A DNA stretch of 64,000 nucleotides from positions 310,001-374,000 of the forward strand of contig NZ_WLYK01000001.1 in assembly GCF_009707545.1 (NCBI RefSeq). Direction: 5' to 3'. The notes below the pieces were generated by a model, which made no database searches, had not been told where the DNA came from, and saw only the letters and a program-made list of their open reading frames with translations. This document shows, in pieces, positions 15,581 to 24,253 of this stretch. Every line of letters begins with the position of its first letter. Positions within the stretch are counted from its first letter, which is position 1. The stretch comes from Nakamurella alba. GTDB lineage: Bacteria; Actinomycetota; Actinomycetes; Mycobacteriales; Nakamurellaceae. The position numbers and the translations under genes were made by a program.

Positions 15581-17026
15581 ATGCGTAACGGACTGGACGC
15601 AGCCGTCGGCAACGCGCTGGAACATCTGGTGCGGGTCCACCACCGGCGGCGGATGCAGCGACTCGGTCACGGCGGGGTGCTGGCGCCTGAGGTCCCCGAG
15701 GATCTCTGGGTCCCGGGTCCGCGGCCGCCCCGGCCGGGGAACGATGTCCGGGTGCTCATCGACGGGCGCGAGGCGTTCTCGGAGATCGCAACGGCGATCC
15801 GCGGTGCTCGTTCGCACGTGCACGTGACGGGTTGGCATCTCAGCCCCGGGCTGCGCCTGACCCGGGCCCACGGTGACGGGCCCACGGTGGGCGGGCTGCT
15901 GGCGGAGGTCGCCGAACGTGCCGATGTCCGGGTGCTGCTCTGGGCCGGTCCCCCGATCCCGGCCTTCCAGCCCACCCGACGCATGATGAAGGACGTCCGC
16001 AACAACCTCACGGCCGCCGGGAGGATCCGCTGTGTGCTCGACGCCCGCGAGCGGACCCTGCACTGTCACCACGAGAAGGTCGTCGTCGTCGACGACCGCG
16101 TCGCCTTCGTGGGCGGCCTGGACATGTCGGACCTCAGCGGGGATCGATGGGACAGCAACGACCATCCGCCACGGGATCCGACCGGCTGGCACGACGTGAC
16201 CCTCGCCCTCCGCGGTCCGGTTGTCGCAGACGTGGCGCACCACTTCCGGGACCGCTGGCAGGAGGTCGCCGAGGAGCAACTGCCGATGCCGGGGATCCCG
16301 GACGAACTGGTGGGTGGGGTGCCGGCGCAGTTCCTCCGGACGGTTCCGGAGAGCACCTACGGGTTCGCCCCGCGAGGTGAGTTCTCCATCCTCGACGCCT
16401 ACCACCGCGCCCTCCGGTCGGCGCGCCGGTTCGTCTACCTGGAGAACCAGTTCCTGTGGTCCGCCGAGATCACGCAGGTGCTCGGGGATCTGCTCCGCGA
16501 ACCGCCGGCCGACGACTTCCGGGTGGTGCTCGTGCTGCCCGCCCGACCCAGCAGCGGACGCGACACCACCCGCGGCCAACTGGGTCTGCTGATGGACGCC
16601 GACGACGGGCACGGTCGGCTGTCGGCCGCGACGATCCGGGCGCCCAGGTCGGGGGACAGCGCGTCGCTCTACGTGCACGCGAAGGTCGGCATCATCGACG
16701 ACGAGTGGTTGACCGTCGGGTCCGCGAACCTCAACGAACACTCCCTGTTCAACGACACCGAGGCGAACGTGCTGGTGCGCGATCCGGATCTGGCGCGGTC
16801 GACGAGGATCAGGTTGTGGTCGGAACACCTGGAGTGCGACCCGGCCGAGCTCGAAGGGCCCGTCTCCCCGGTGATCGACGGCCGGTGGCGACCGCGCCTC
16901 GCGGAACAGGGCAGGCGCGACGAGCAGGGCCTGCCGGCGACCCGACGGCTCACCGCGCTGACCGCCGTGTCCAGGCGGACGGAGCGGTTGCTCGGCCCGA
17001 CCAGAGGTCTGCTGGTCGACGCCTGA
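15581..17026 (+). CDS. Phospholipase D family protein (two HKD motifs)
   Basis: This 481-residue enzyme of the PLD superfamily has two catalytic HKD motifs: HCHHEKVVVVDDRVAFVGG in the first half and VHAKVGIIDDEWLTVGSANL in the second, each with the expected GG or GS-N continuation. The domain order and the YLENQFLWS segment before the second motif resemble PLD-type phosphodiesterases and cardiolipin synthase-like proteins. No signal peptide or membrane helix is obvious, so it may be cytoplasmic. ATG 15581 gives a start at MRNGLDAA; an upstream ATG at 15557 looks non-coding. The substrate (phospholipid or other phosphodiester) is not determined. Confidence 0.9.
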   Translation: MRNGLDAAVGNALEHLVRVHHRRRMQRLGHGGVLAPEVPEDLWVPGPRPPRPGNDVRVLIDGREAFSEIATAIRGARSHVHVTGWHLSPGLRLTRAHGDGPTVGGLLAEVAERADVRVLLWAGPPIPAFQPTRRMMKDVRNNLTAAGRIRCVLDARERTLHCHHEKVVVVDDRVAFVGGLDMSDLSGDRWDSNDHPPRDPTGWHDVTLALRGPVVADVAHHFRDRWQEVAEEQLPMPGIPDELVGGVPAQFLRTVPESTYGFAPRGEFSILDAYHRALRSARRFVYLENQFLWSAEITQVLGDLLREPPADDFRVVLVLPARPSSGRDTTRGQLGLLMDADDGHGRLSAATIRAPRSGDSASLYVHAKVGIIDDEWLTVGSANLNEHSLFNDTEANVLVRDPDLARSTRIRLWSEHLECDPAELEGPVSPVIDGRWRPRLAEQGRRDEQGLPATRRLTALTAVSRRTERLLGPTRGLLVDA

Positions 17027-17150
17027 ACGACCGCGAGTGGATCTTGGTCACATCCGGGGACGAATGCGACGGACCGGGCGTTGCTACGGCGTCAACGACC
17101 AGACCCCGAACGGGCCCAGCAGCGGCGCCCGCATCAGGCCAGGAGTTCCC

Positions 17151-17675
17151 ATGCGACGTGCCCTGATCACTGTCGGCACGATGGCCATCGCCGTCGTGCT
17201 CACCGCTTGTGGCGGAGGGACGGCGTCGAACCCGACCCCGACCGCGGTCGGCGGCGGTGCACAGAACGACATGTCCGTGGTGGCGGGCGACGAGGATGCG
17301 GTCGCCGGTGACGGCCTGGAGCTGAGCTCGCGCGAACTGCGGACCTGCAGCGAGTTCGTCACGCAGCAGAACGTGCTGGTCCCCAGGCTGAAGGAGGCCG
17401 CGGCCGGCAGCGTCGGGGAGGGGTGGACCTCGAACCTGGCGGGTCTGCCCCGCACCCTGCAGCAACTCCAGCTGGAGGTCCAGGCCGCGACCACACCGGA
17501 GTTCGCCGCCGCGCTCACCGCGTCGGCCACCGCCGGCGCGCCGGTCTTCGACGCCGTCTCCGCCGGTCGGGCGCCTGCCGAGGAGGACTACGATCCTGCG
17601 GGCATCCTGGCCGGTTTCGAAGTCGCGGCGGCGCTCTGCGAGCGCGCCGGGGTCAACATCGTCTGGTTCGAGTAG
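17151..17675 (+). CDS. Hypothetical lipoprotein
   Basis: This 174-residue protein has a clear lipoprotein signal: basic MRRA, hydrophobic core, and lipobox LTAC with Cys about 20. The mature part begins with a Gly/Thr/Pro-rich linker, followed by a helical domain (RELRTCSEFVTQQNVLVPRLKEA to the C-terminus) with two further Cys residues that could pair. An AGGAG ribosome-binding site precedes ATG 17151. I do not recognise the domain. It would be anchored to the outer face of the membrane. A strong hairpin follows. Confidence 0.75.
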   Translation: MRRALITVGTMAIAVVLTACGGGTASNPTPTAVGGGAQNDMSVVAGDEDAVAGDGLELSSRELRTCSEFVTQQNVLVPRLKEAAAGSVGEGWTSNLAGLPRTLQQLQLEVQAATTPEFAAALTASATAGAPVFDAVSAGRAPAEEDYDPAGILAGFEVAAALCERAGVNIVWFE

Positions 17676-17830
17676 AAGACATCGGTCGGGACGGGACGGG
17701 ACCGGCGACAGCAGGTTCGCGGGCGCCCGATCCAGGTTCGCAGGCGTCCGACACCGATCCGCTCCCGGGCCGCAACTTCCGGGCCGCAACACGGTCGCCG
17801 CAAGGCACCGCCCGGTTGTCCCGGTGACTC

Positions 17831-17871
17831 ACCACCCGCGCCCGACACCCCTCGGCCCGGGCGCGGGTGGT
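17831..17871. terminator. Bidirectional hairpin terminator between convergent genes
   Basis: ACCACCCGCGCCCG (17831-17844) and its perfect reverse complement (17858-17871) form a 14-bp stem with a 13-nt loop. It lies in the gap between the convergent lipoprotein and PPOX genes, 14 bp from the PPOX stop, and could serve both. Confidence 0.65.
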
Positions 17872-17884
17872 CGATCCGGGGCGG

Positions 17885-18292
17885 TCAGTCCTTGACCACG
17901 CCGCCGTTCTCCACCTTGATGTACTTCTCCGGACGCACGCTCAGGATCACCCGCACATCGGCGTCGTGGATCGGGTAGACGTTGCCGTAGCGCTCCTGCA
18001 GCGACCGGTAGAAGGCGCCCTCCGGGTCGGCCTCGGTGCTCTCCACGACACCGCGGACCTCCAGGAACCGGTAGCCGTTATCGGGGTCGACGATCGAGAT
18101 CGCGACGTGCGGCTCGTGCTTGAGGTTGGCGAACTTCTGCCGGTTGCTGGTGTGGGTGAACCGCAGCACCTCACCGTTCCAGTCGAACCACATGACGCTG
18201 CTCTGCGGGCTGCCGTCCGGTCGGACGGTGGCCAGGTGCGCGAAGAGCGGACGCTCGAGCAGATCTGCGTGGGAGCCGGGGGAGAGGGACAT
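17885..18292 (-). CDS. PPOX-class (pyridoxamine 5'-phosphate oxidase-like) flavin/F420-dependent protein
   Basis: This 135-residue split-barrel protein is of the pyridoxamine oxidase-like superfamily, whose actinobacterial members bind FMN or F420. The pattern fits: LATVRPDGSPQSSVMWF, then VLRFTHTSNRQKFANLKHEP, AISIVDPDNGYRFLEVRG, and a C-terminal RPEKYIKVENGG. I chose ATG 18292 because a GGAAGG site precedes it; the frame extends 12 codons further without support. It follows the GH15 gene on the same strand with an 88-bp gap. Confidence 0.87.
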   Translation of the reverse strand: MSLSPGSHADLLERPLFAHLATVRPDGSPQSSVMWFDWNGEVLRFTHTSNRQKFANLKHEPHVAISIVDPDNGYRFLEVRGVVESTEADPEGAFYRSLQERYGNVYPIHDADVRVILSVRPEKYIKVENGGVVKD

Positions 18293-18380
18293 GGACTGCC
18301 TTCCTGACGGGCCCGGGTGACCGGGCAACTGGTGTCGCTACCGTGGGGTGCAACGTGTGCCCCGCAGGAGCGCATTCCGG

Positions 18381-20165
18381 TCATCTCTGATGCGTGTGCC
18401 CTCCGGCCAACGTGCGGGCGGTGTTGATCAGCGGGACGTGGCTGAACGCCTGCGGGAAGTTGCCCAGCATGCGGTGCCCGACCGGGTCGTACTCCTCGGA
18501 CAGCAGCCCGAGGTCGTTGCAGAGTTCGGTCAGCCGGTCGAAGATCTGCCGGGCCTCGTCGGTCCGGCCCATCAGCACGTAGTTGTCGGCCAGCCAGAAC
18601 GTGCAGGCGAGGAAGGCGCCTTCGCCCGGCGGCAACCCGTCGGTGTCGATGTCGTGCCGCTGCGTGTAGCGGCGGACGAAACCGTCGATCAGCAGGCCCT
18701 TCTCGATCGCCGCGACGGTGCCGCGGACCCGGTCGTCGTCGGCCGGGAGGAAACCCACCAGCGGGATCATCAGCAGCGCGGCGTCCAGTTCCTCGGAGCC
18801 GTAGTACTGGGTGAAGGTGCTCCGGTCGGAGTCCCACCCCTTCTGCAGGATGTCCTCCCTGATCTCCTCGCGCAGCGCCCGCCAGTCGTCGACAGGTCCT
18901 TCCACGCCGAACTTCTCGACGGACTTGACCGCCCGGTCGGCGGCGACCCAGGCCATCAGCTTGGAGTGGGTGAAGTGCTGCGGGTCGCCGCGCACCTCCC
19001 AGATGCCCTCGTCCGGCTCCTGCCACCGCTGCGCGACGATGCCCATCAGTGCGCGTTGCAGCGCCCAGGTCGACTCACCGGTGCCGCTGCCCATCAGCCG
19101 CGCCTGGTAGAGCGCGTCCATCACCTCGCCGTACACGTCCAGCTGGAACTGGTCGACGGCCGCGTTTCCGATGCGGACCGGGTGCCCGTCGAACCCGGGC
19201 AGCCAGTCGGCGACGTACTCCGACAGCCGCCGTTCACCGGCCACGCCGTACATGATCTGGATCTTCGCCGGGTCCCCCGCGATCGCCCGGAGCAACCAGT
19301 GGTGCCAGTCCTCGGCCTCCTGCGCGAACCCGGCGTACATCAACGCCTGCAGGGTCATCGTCGCGTCGCGGAGCCAGCAGAACCGGTAGTCCCAGTTCCG
19401 CACCCCGCCGGGTTGCTCGGGCAGCGAGGTGGTCGGCGCGGCGACGATGCCGCCGGTGGGGGCGTAGGTGAGCGCCTTGAGGGTGATCAGCGACCGGCGG
19501 ATCAGCGGCGCCCAGGGGGAGTCCGGGACGGTGCCGCGGGAGAGCCACTTCGCCCACCAGGCGGTGGTGTCGCGGAGCGCTCGCTCCGGGTCGACGGGCT
19601 TCGGCGGCGACTTGTGCGACTCCCGCCAGGTCAGCACGAACGGGATCCGGTCGCCTTCCTCGACGGTGAAATCCGCGACGGTGGAGAAGTTCTCGCCGCG
19701 GGTCTGCACCGGTGTCCGCAGCCAGACGGCGGTCGGGCCGGCGATGGCGACCAGGGCGTTGCCGTCCTGCCGGACCCACGGCAGCACCGATCCGTACTCG
19801 AACCGGAGTGTCATGTCCATCCGCATCGGCACCGCGCCGTGCACACCCTCGACGATCCGCACGATGTCCGGGGACTGGCCGCGCACCGGCATGAAGTCGA
19901 TGATGCGGACCGTGCCGTCCGCGGTGTGGAAGGTGGTCTCGAGTACCAGGTCGTCGCCCTGGTAACGGCGCTCGGTACGGGTGACCTCACCGGCCGGGGC
20001 CAGCCGCCACCGACCGTGATCCTCTGTCCCGAGCAGCGCGGCGAAGATCGCCGCGCTGTCGAACCTCGGCAGGCACAGCCAGTCGATCGAGCCGTCCCGC
20101 CCGACCAGCGCCGCCGTCTGCGTGTCGCCGATCAGGCCGTAGTCCTCGATCCGCCGATCCATCAC
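18381..20165 (-). CDS. Glycoside hydrolase family 15 protein (trehalase/glucoamylase-like)
   Basis: This 594-residue GH15 enzyme has an N-terminal beta-sandwich (MDRRIEDYGLIGDTQTAALVG, RDGSIDWLCLPRFDS) and a C-terminal (alpha/alpha)6 barrel with RNWDYRFCWLRDATMTLQAL. Catalytic regions are visible: the general-acid loop EPDEGIWEVRG followed by HFTHSKLMAWVAADRA, and the general-base region SEEYDPVGHRMLGNFPQAFSH. Actinobacterial proteins of this architecture include trehalases and glucodextranase-like enzymes. There is no signal peptide, so it is cytoplasmic. It lies 84 bp downstream of the sugar isomerase gene on the same strand, possibly in the same transcript. Confidence 0.92.
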   Translation of the reverse strand: MMDRRIEDYGLIGDTQTAALVGRDGSIDWLCLPRFDSAAIFAALLGTEDHGRWRLAPAGEVTRTERRYQGDDLVLETTFHTADGTVRIIDFMPVRGQSPDIVRIVEGVHGAVPMRMDMTLRFEYGSVLPWVRQDGNALVAIAGPTAVWLRTPVQTRGENFSTVADFTVEEGDRIPFVLTWRESHKSPPKPVDPERALRDTTAWWAKWLSRGTVPDSPWAPLIRRSLITLKALTYAPTGGIVAAPTTSLPEQPGGVRNWDYRFCWLRDATMTLQALMYAGFAQEAEDWHHWLLRAIAGDPAKIQIMYGVAGERRLSEYVADWLPGFDGHPVRIGNAAVDQFQLDVYGEVMDALYQARLMGSGTGESTWALQRALMGIVAQRWQEPDEGIWEVRGDPQHFTHSKLMAWVAADRAVKSVEKFGVEGPVDDWRALREEIREDILQKGWDSDRSTFTQYYGSEELDAALLMIPLVGFLPADDDRVRGTVAAIEKGLLIDGFVRRYTQRHDIDTDGLPPGEGAFLACTFWLADNYVLMGRTDEARQIFDRLTELCNDLGLLSEEYDPVGHRMLGNFPQAFSHVPLINTARTLAGGHTHQR

Positions 20166-20249
20166 CGGGTTCCTTCCACTCGCCCATGGGAGTGCCCTTG
20201 AGGCGGGTGCCGAAACGAGCGGTGGTCCTGGTGGGTGAGGGCCGCGGGC

Positions 20250-21884
20250 TCAGAGCTTCACATCACCGCACAGGTGCACCTTCACGCCGAGCGCCTCGAA
20301 CATCGCGGCCTTGACGGCGAGTGCGGCGTCGGCTGCTGCGGCATCCGGGGCGTAGACGACGTTGGCGTGGTTGGCCTTGTGCCGGGCCATCAGCTGGTCC
20401 CGCCCCACGCCGTGCAGCACCGCGTGCATGATCGGCCATTCCGGGTTGGTCGCGTCCAGCCGCCGCTGCGTCTCCTCCTCGGGCAGTTCGACGACGGTGC
20501 CGCGGCCGAGGTCCACGTGCAGCGCACCGTCCATCACGAACACCCGGGACCAGACGATCTCGCCGGGTTTCGACGTGCCGGCCAGGGTGCCGCCGCCGAG
20601 CGGGAAGAACATCGGGGGCTGCCGCATGCTGTGCGACCGGTCGTACCCGCCGTTGTGCGAGGCCGGCACCGAACCCGAGATCTCGAAGACCCAGACGAAC
20701 TCGCCCTCCCAGGCGTCGCCCCAGCGCACGTCGTGCAGCGTGGTGGCCGGGTCGAAGCCCATCGCGGTCCAGATCCGGTTGGTCACCAGCGAATCCACCG
20801 CCACCCCCTCGTCCACCTCGTTGAAGTGGGGGAGGGCGACGCCCGGGTACAGCTCCCGGGATCCGTCCCGGGAGAGCACCGGCGGGCGTTCGACGTTGTT
20901 GAGCAGACCCTCGGCGAGGTCGCTCGCCGGCACCACGTCCTTGAGCCCCTGCTGGTACTGGATGCCGATGGCGTCCAGCCCGAAGTCGTCGGCGATGCGC
21001 AGGGCTGCGATGTACATCCGGAACTGGCTGAGCAGCTGGGCGTCGGTGAGCTCGGTGGCCTCGTCGGTCCCGGTGCGGAAGGTCATGCCGGCCGCGTCGA
21101 GCCAGTCCCGCACGCCTTGCGCCTCGGCGTCGGTGACCCGGCCCATCTCGACCACCAGCGCGCTCTGCGAGAGCCGCTCCTTGTAGATGCCGAGCGGGTT
21201 CATCAGCTCGTCGTCGATGATCGCGTTGTACATCCCCATGCAGCCCTCGTCGAGCACCCCGATGATCGCCTTGTCGTCGATCAGCTGGTGTGCCAGCGCC
21301 CGGCCGAGCTCGGTCTCCGGCGAGTCCGGCAGCGGGCCGAGATCCCTGACGTGCGAGAGGTCGTGGGAGATCGTGCCGGTGCGCAGCCATTCCTCCAGTC
21401 CCGCCCGGGCCCAGTCGTCGGTGAAGTCGGGGCTCCACAGGGTGGAGTGCGCGACCCCGGCCTTGGTCAGGCTGCCCGCCAGGTTGAGCAGACCGACCAG
21501 GCCCGGGAAGTCGCCGCTGAAGTTGGCCACCAGCAGGATCGGGCCGCGGTGGCTGCGCAGCCCGGCCAGCACATGGTGGCTGTACTGCCACACCGCCTCG
21601 ACCACGATCAGCGGGGCGTCGCGCGGGATCGTGCGGAAGATCTCGATGCCGGCGCGTTGGCTGTCGATGAACCCGTGGCCTTTGGCCTCGTCGAACGGGT
21701 GACCGCGCTGCACGGTGCGGCCCAGGGACTCCAGGGCCGCGGTCAGGTCGGCTTCCAGCTGCGCCTGGGTCGGCCAGCAGGTCACGTTCGCCGGCAACCG
21801 GAGGTCGCCGCTGGCAACGGTGTACACGACGTTCTCAGCGGCCGCCGGCTTCTCGCGGAGGGTGGGCAGTGCATAGACGGACAC
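20250..21884 (-). CDS. L-fucose/L-arabinose isomerase family protein
   Basis: This 544-residue protein appears to be a metal-dependent ketol-isomerase of the FucI/AraA superfamily, converting an aldose to a ketose in the cytoplasm. Supporting features are the length, acidic segments such as VLDEGCMGMYNAIIDDELMN, and the QYQQGLKDVVPASD and HFNEVDEGVAVDSLV regions with Glu/Asp/His residues suited to metal binding. The GTG at 21884 has a GAAGGAG site 6 bases upstream. Context is strong: a FucU-type mutarotase, LacI repressor and RbsABC importer lie next to it and share an operator motif. The exact sugar is not certain. Confidence 0.75.
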   Translation of the reverse strand: MSVYALPTLREKPAAAENVVYTVASGDLRLPANVTCWPTQAQLEADLTAALESLGRTVQRGHPFDEAKGHGFIDSQRAGIEIFRTIPRDAPLIVVEAVWQYSHHVLAGLRSHRGPILLVANFSGDFPGLVGLLNLAGSLTKAGVAHSTLWSPDFTDDWARAGLEEWLRTGTISHDLSHVRDLGPLPDSPETELGRALAHQLIDDKAIIGVLDEGCMGMYNAIIDDELMNPLGIYKERLSQSALVVEMGRVTDAEAQGVRDWLDAAGMTFRTGTDEATELTDAQLLSQFRMYIAALRIADDFGLDAIGIQYQQGLKDVVPASDLAEGLLNNVERPPVLSRDGSRELYPGVALPHFNEVDEGVAVDSLVTNRIWTAMGFDPATTLHDVRWGDAWEGEFVWVFEISGSVPASHNGGYDRSHSMRQPPMFFPLGGGTLAGTSKPGEIVWSRVFVMDGALHVDLGRGTVVELPEEETQRRLDATNPEWPIMHAVLHGVGRDQLMARHKANHANVVYAPDAAAADAALAVKAAMFEALGVKVHLCGDVKL

Positions 21885-21902
21885 GACAGGCTCCTTCGGC
21901 TG

Positions 21903-21970
21903 TGCGGTGTGGATCGTCGGGGTGCGGTGTGGATCGTCGGGGTGCGGGGTGCGGGGTGCGGGGTGCGGGG
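21903..21970. repeat. Compound tandem repeat (2 x 20 bp + 4 x 7 bp)
   Basis: A 20-bp unit beginning TGCGGTGTGGATC occurs twice in perfect tandem (21903-21942), followed directly by four TGCGGGG heptamers (21943-21970). The heptamer is a shortened version of the start of the long unit. It lies just upstream of the isomerase ribosome-binding site. Confidence 0.85.
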
Positions 21971-22086
21971 TGCGTTCGTCGGGAGGACGGGTCGTCGAGC
22001 AGTGCAAGTTGTCGAGCAGTTCAGGTCGTCGGTGAGGGCGGGCCTCGACGGCAGCCCATGGCTGGGCAGGCCGCCGATGATCGTTC

Positions 22087-22123
22087 CGACATCCCGGATA
22101 GCTCAGGGCATGCCGGGATGTCG
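22087..22123. terminator. Hairpin with 11-bp perfect arms between lacI and isomerase genes
   Basis: CGACATCCCGG (22087-22097) and CCGGGATGTCG (22113-22123) flank a 15-nt loop. It could terminate lacI transcription or form a structure in the isomerase leader. There is no T-run. Confidence 0.45.
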
Positions 22124-22301
22124 AGCGGGGACCGGTGCCCCGGCCATGGTCGTCCGGGGATGTCCGCTCCCGCGGATCGATCAGTGGTGTGGTGGCATCG
22201 GGGGTCGTGCGAGGACATCAGGGTTGTGCGAGGGCATCACGGCAGGTGCCCGTCGGGTCGTCCGGGACGCCGGCGAGCACCGACCGCGTCGTGTCGCCAC
22301 G

Positions 22302-22323
22302 GTCTCAGAAAACGATTTCTCGG
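22302..22323. promoter_or_regulatory. LacI-type operator 1 (isomerase side)
   Basis: The core reads GAAA-A-CG-A-TTTC with central CG, as in LacI-family sites. The 22-bp block matches the one at 23678-23699 at 20 of 22 positions. It lies 418 bp upstream of the isomerase start and 189 bp past the lacI stop. Confidence 0.7.
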
Positions 22324-22513
22324 TCAAGGCTCCGTCGGTGTTCAGCGACGCAGACCCGGCCTCGAGCGGACGGTGGACCCGTCAGGGCCAGGGGTCCTGG
22401 CCGAACGTCGTGCGGGCGCTGCAACCGTCAGCACAGGACCTGCCTGCTCGGCGGGCAACGACCAGCGGGCCGTGGACCTGCAGGTCGGATGTCCCTGCCC
22501 GGGCGGGAACGAT

Positions 22514-23473
22514 TCAGACCGGCATGACGACGCGCTGCGGTGGGCCGGTCTCCCCGGCGATCCGGGCGAGCAGCAGGTCCGCGGCGGCGGTGCCGAGCGC
22601 GCGCGCCGGCAGCGGCAGCACTTCCACCCCGGACCGCTGGAGCACCGAGTAGGGCAGGTCGCCGACGCAGGCCATGCCGAGCTCGGCGGGGGAGATGTCG
22701 CGCTCCTGCAAGACTTCCAGTGCGCCGACGGTCATCGAGTTGTTGGCCACCACCACCGCGTCCGGCGGCGTGCGCAGCGACAGCAGTGCGGTCATCGCCG
22801 CCCGGCCGCCGCCGACCCGGTAGTCCCCGTGCTCCAGATAGCGGTCCGGATCCACCCGCCGGTGCCGCCGGGTGAACTCTGCCTGCCAACCCGCCGCCCG
22901 CTGCTGCGCCGTCTCAGTCCCGTGCGGCCCGGTGATGCAGGCGACGCGGCGGAAACCCCGGGCGTACAACCGTTCCGTGGCCTGCCTGCCGATGGTCTCG
23001 TTGTCCAGCAGCACCGCGTCGACCGGGTGTCCGGGCACCGAACGGTCGACCGCGACCGCCGGAGTGCCCTGTCCGAGCAGTCGGTCGAGTTGCGGGTGGT
23101 CCGTGGCCGGCACCAGGATGACACCGGCCATGTGTTCCGCGTGCACCACGTCGAGGTAGGTCGCCTCCTTGTCGTGGTGCTCGTCGCTGTCGCAGAGCAC
23201 GACGCTGTAGCCGGCCTGCTGGGCCCGGTCCTCCACACCGCGCGCGAGTGAGGTGAAGAACGGGTTCTCGATGTCCGGGATGATCAGCGCGATCACCTCG
23301 GAACTCCGACGGCGGAGCCGGCGTGCCGTCCGGTTGGGGGTGAACCGCAGCTCCGCCGCGGCGGCCCGCACCCGGTCGGCGTAGTCCGGGTTCACCGAGA
23401 CCCCGTTGAACACACGGGAAACGGTCGCCGGAGAGACGCCCGCGAGTCGGGCGACCTCGTAGATGGTCGGCAT
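22514..23473 (-). CDS. LacI family transcriptional repressor of the sugar locus
   Basis: This 319-residue LacI/GalR regulator has the N-terminal helix-turn-helix TIYEVARLAGVSPATVSRVF and hinge (FTPNRTARRLRRR), then a periplasmic-binding-like effector domain (VIALIIPDIENPFF, DAVVVANNSMTVGALEVL). ATG 23473 starts directly at the DNA-binding domain; the frame extends upstream without coding character. It lies between the two matching operators at 22302 and 23678, upstream of the isomerase and mutarotase arms, so it probably represses both until the sugar or a derivative binds. Confidence 0.92.
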   Translation of the reverse strand: MPTIYEVARLAGVSPATVSRVFNGVSVNPDYADRVRAAAAELRFTPNRTARRLRRRSSEVIALIIPDIENPFFTSLARGVEDRAQQAGYSVVLCDSDEHHDKEATYLDVVHAEHMAGVILVPATDHPQLDRLLGQGTPAVAVDRSVPGHPVDAVLLDNETIGRQATERLYARGFRRVACITGPHGTETAQQRAAGWQAEFTRRHRRVDPDRYLEHGDYRVGGGRAAMTALLSLRTPPDAVVVANNSMTVGALEVLQERDISPAELGMACVGDLPYSVLQRSGVEVLPLPARALGTAAADLLLARIAGETGPPQRVVMPV

Positions 23474-23677
23474 GCCCGACAGCGTAGGCGCAGGACCGGC
23501 ACGGTCCGCCACCGGTGCCCCGGCGCAATGGTTTGCCGGTCGAAACATGTTCCGGCCACGGCCATGTGCGGCCGTCCGTGTGACGATCCGGGCACGATCG
23601 CCGGTGATGCGTCACGATGCCATCACGACCGGGATTCCGGGCGGCCGGACTGTTGACTGGTGGAATGTGTGGCCCTA

Positions 23678-23699
23678 GTCTCGGAAACCGATTTCTCGG
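23678..23699. promoter_or_regulatory. LacI-type operator 2 (mutarotase/transporter side)
   Basis: The core GAAA-C-CG-A-TTTC is nearly identical over 22 bp to the site at 22302-22323. It ends 13 bp before the mutarotase ATG and abuts its AGGAAGG ribosome-binding site, so a bound repressor would block expression of the transport operon. Confidence 0.75.
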
Positions 23700-23712
23700 C
23701 AGGAAGGCAAAG

Positions 23713-24120
23713 ATGCTGACCGGTATCGATCCGGCTCTCACGGGGGAGCTGCTGGCCCATCTCGACGCGATGGGTCACTCCGATGCGCTGGTGCTGGCCG
23801 ATGCGCATTTCCCGGCCACCCGCATCGGGCGGCGGGTGCTCGACCTGCCGTTGATCGGCACCCCGCGGCTGTTGGCCGCCGTGCGCTCGGTGGTGCCGCT
23901 GGACGACGACCCGGCGGTCGACCTGATGCGGTCGGCCGACGGGGAGCTGTTGCCGGTGCAGCAGGAACTGATGGAGGCCGCCGGTGTCACCGCCGACGGC
24001 ACCCGGTTCGTCGACAGGTTCGACTTCTACGACGTCGCGCAGGAGGCGTTCCTGGTGGTCCGGACCGGCGAGACCCGCATCTACGGCAACGTCGCTCTGC
24101 GCAAGGGCGTGGTCGTATGA
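23713..24120 (+). CDS. RbsD/FucU family sugar mutarotase (FucU-like)
   Basis: This 135-residue enzyme interconverts sugar anomers so that the imported form suits the isomerase. The N-terminal MGHSDALVLADAHFPATRIG carries the catalytic His and the DAHFP form typical of FucU rather than RbsD, and the C-terminus ends IYGNVALRKGVVV, again FucU-like. The AGGAAGG site at 23701 fixes ATG 23713. It is the first gene of the transporter operon and is directly preceded by operator 2. Together with the isomerase it suggests fucose or a related deoxy- or pentose sugar. Confidence 0.88.
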   Translation: MLTGIDPALTGELLAHLDAMGHSDALVLADAHFPATRIGRRVLDLPLIGTPRLLAAVRSVVPLDDDPAVDLMRSADGELLPVQQELMEAAGVTADGTRFVDRFDFYDVAQEAFLVVRTGETRIYGNVALRKGVVV

Positions 24121-24253
24121 CCGGCCGGCCGCCGCGGGGGCGCTCCTCGCGGACGGTCCGCCGCGTGTCACCAGGTGGCACGGTGACATCTCTGTCGCCG
24201 GCCGGTCGCTGCCGGTTCGCGGACCGGCCCTGGCGAGCCCGGACGGTGGTCGC

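Larger units (their letters stand above)
21885..22513 (-). other. 629-bp regulatory leader between isomerase and lacI genes
   Basis: No gene is seen here. From the isomerase start outward it holds a short tandem repeat block (21903-21970), an 11-bp-arm hairpin (22087-22123), and a LacI-type operator (22302-22323). If transcription of the isomerase starts near the operator, its mRNA has an unusually long leader of about 400 nt. Confidence 0.55.

Noticed and set aside
13199-16828. 1209-codon open frame on the minus strand
   Set aside because: Only its last 408 codons encode a hydrolase with family motifs and a ribosome-binding site at 14425. The rest is antisense to the phospholipase D, DUF1905 and NYN genes and has low-complexity Arg/Gly/Asp composition.
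20235-22652. 805-codon plus-strand frame over the isomerase gene
   Set aside because: The opposite strand encodes a coherent isomerase with a good start; this frame has no domain and shadow-like composition.
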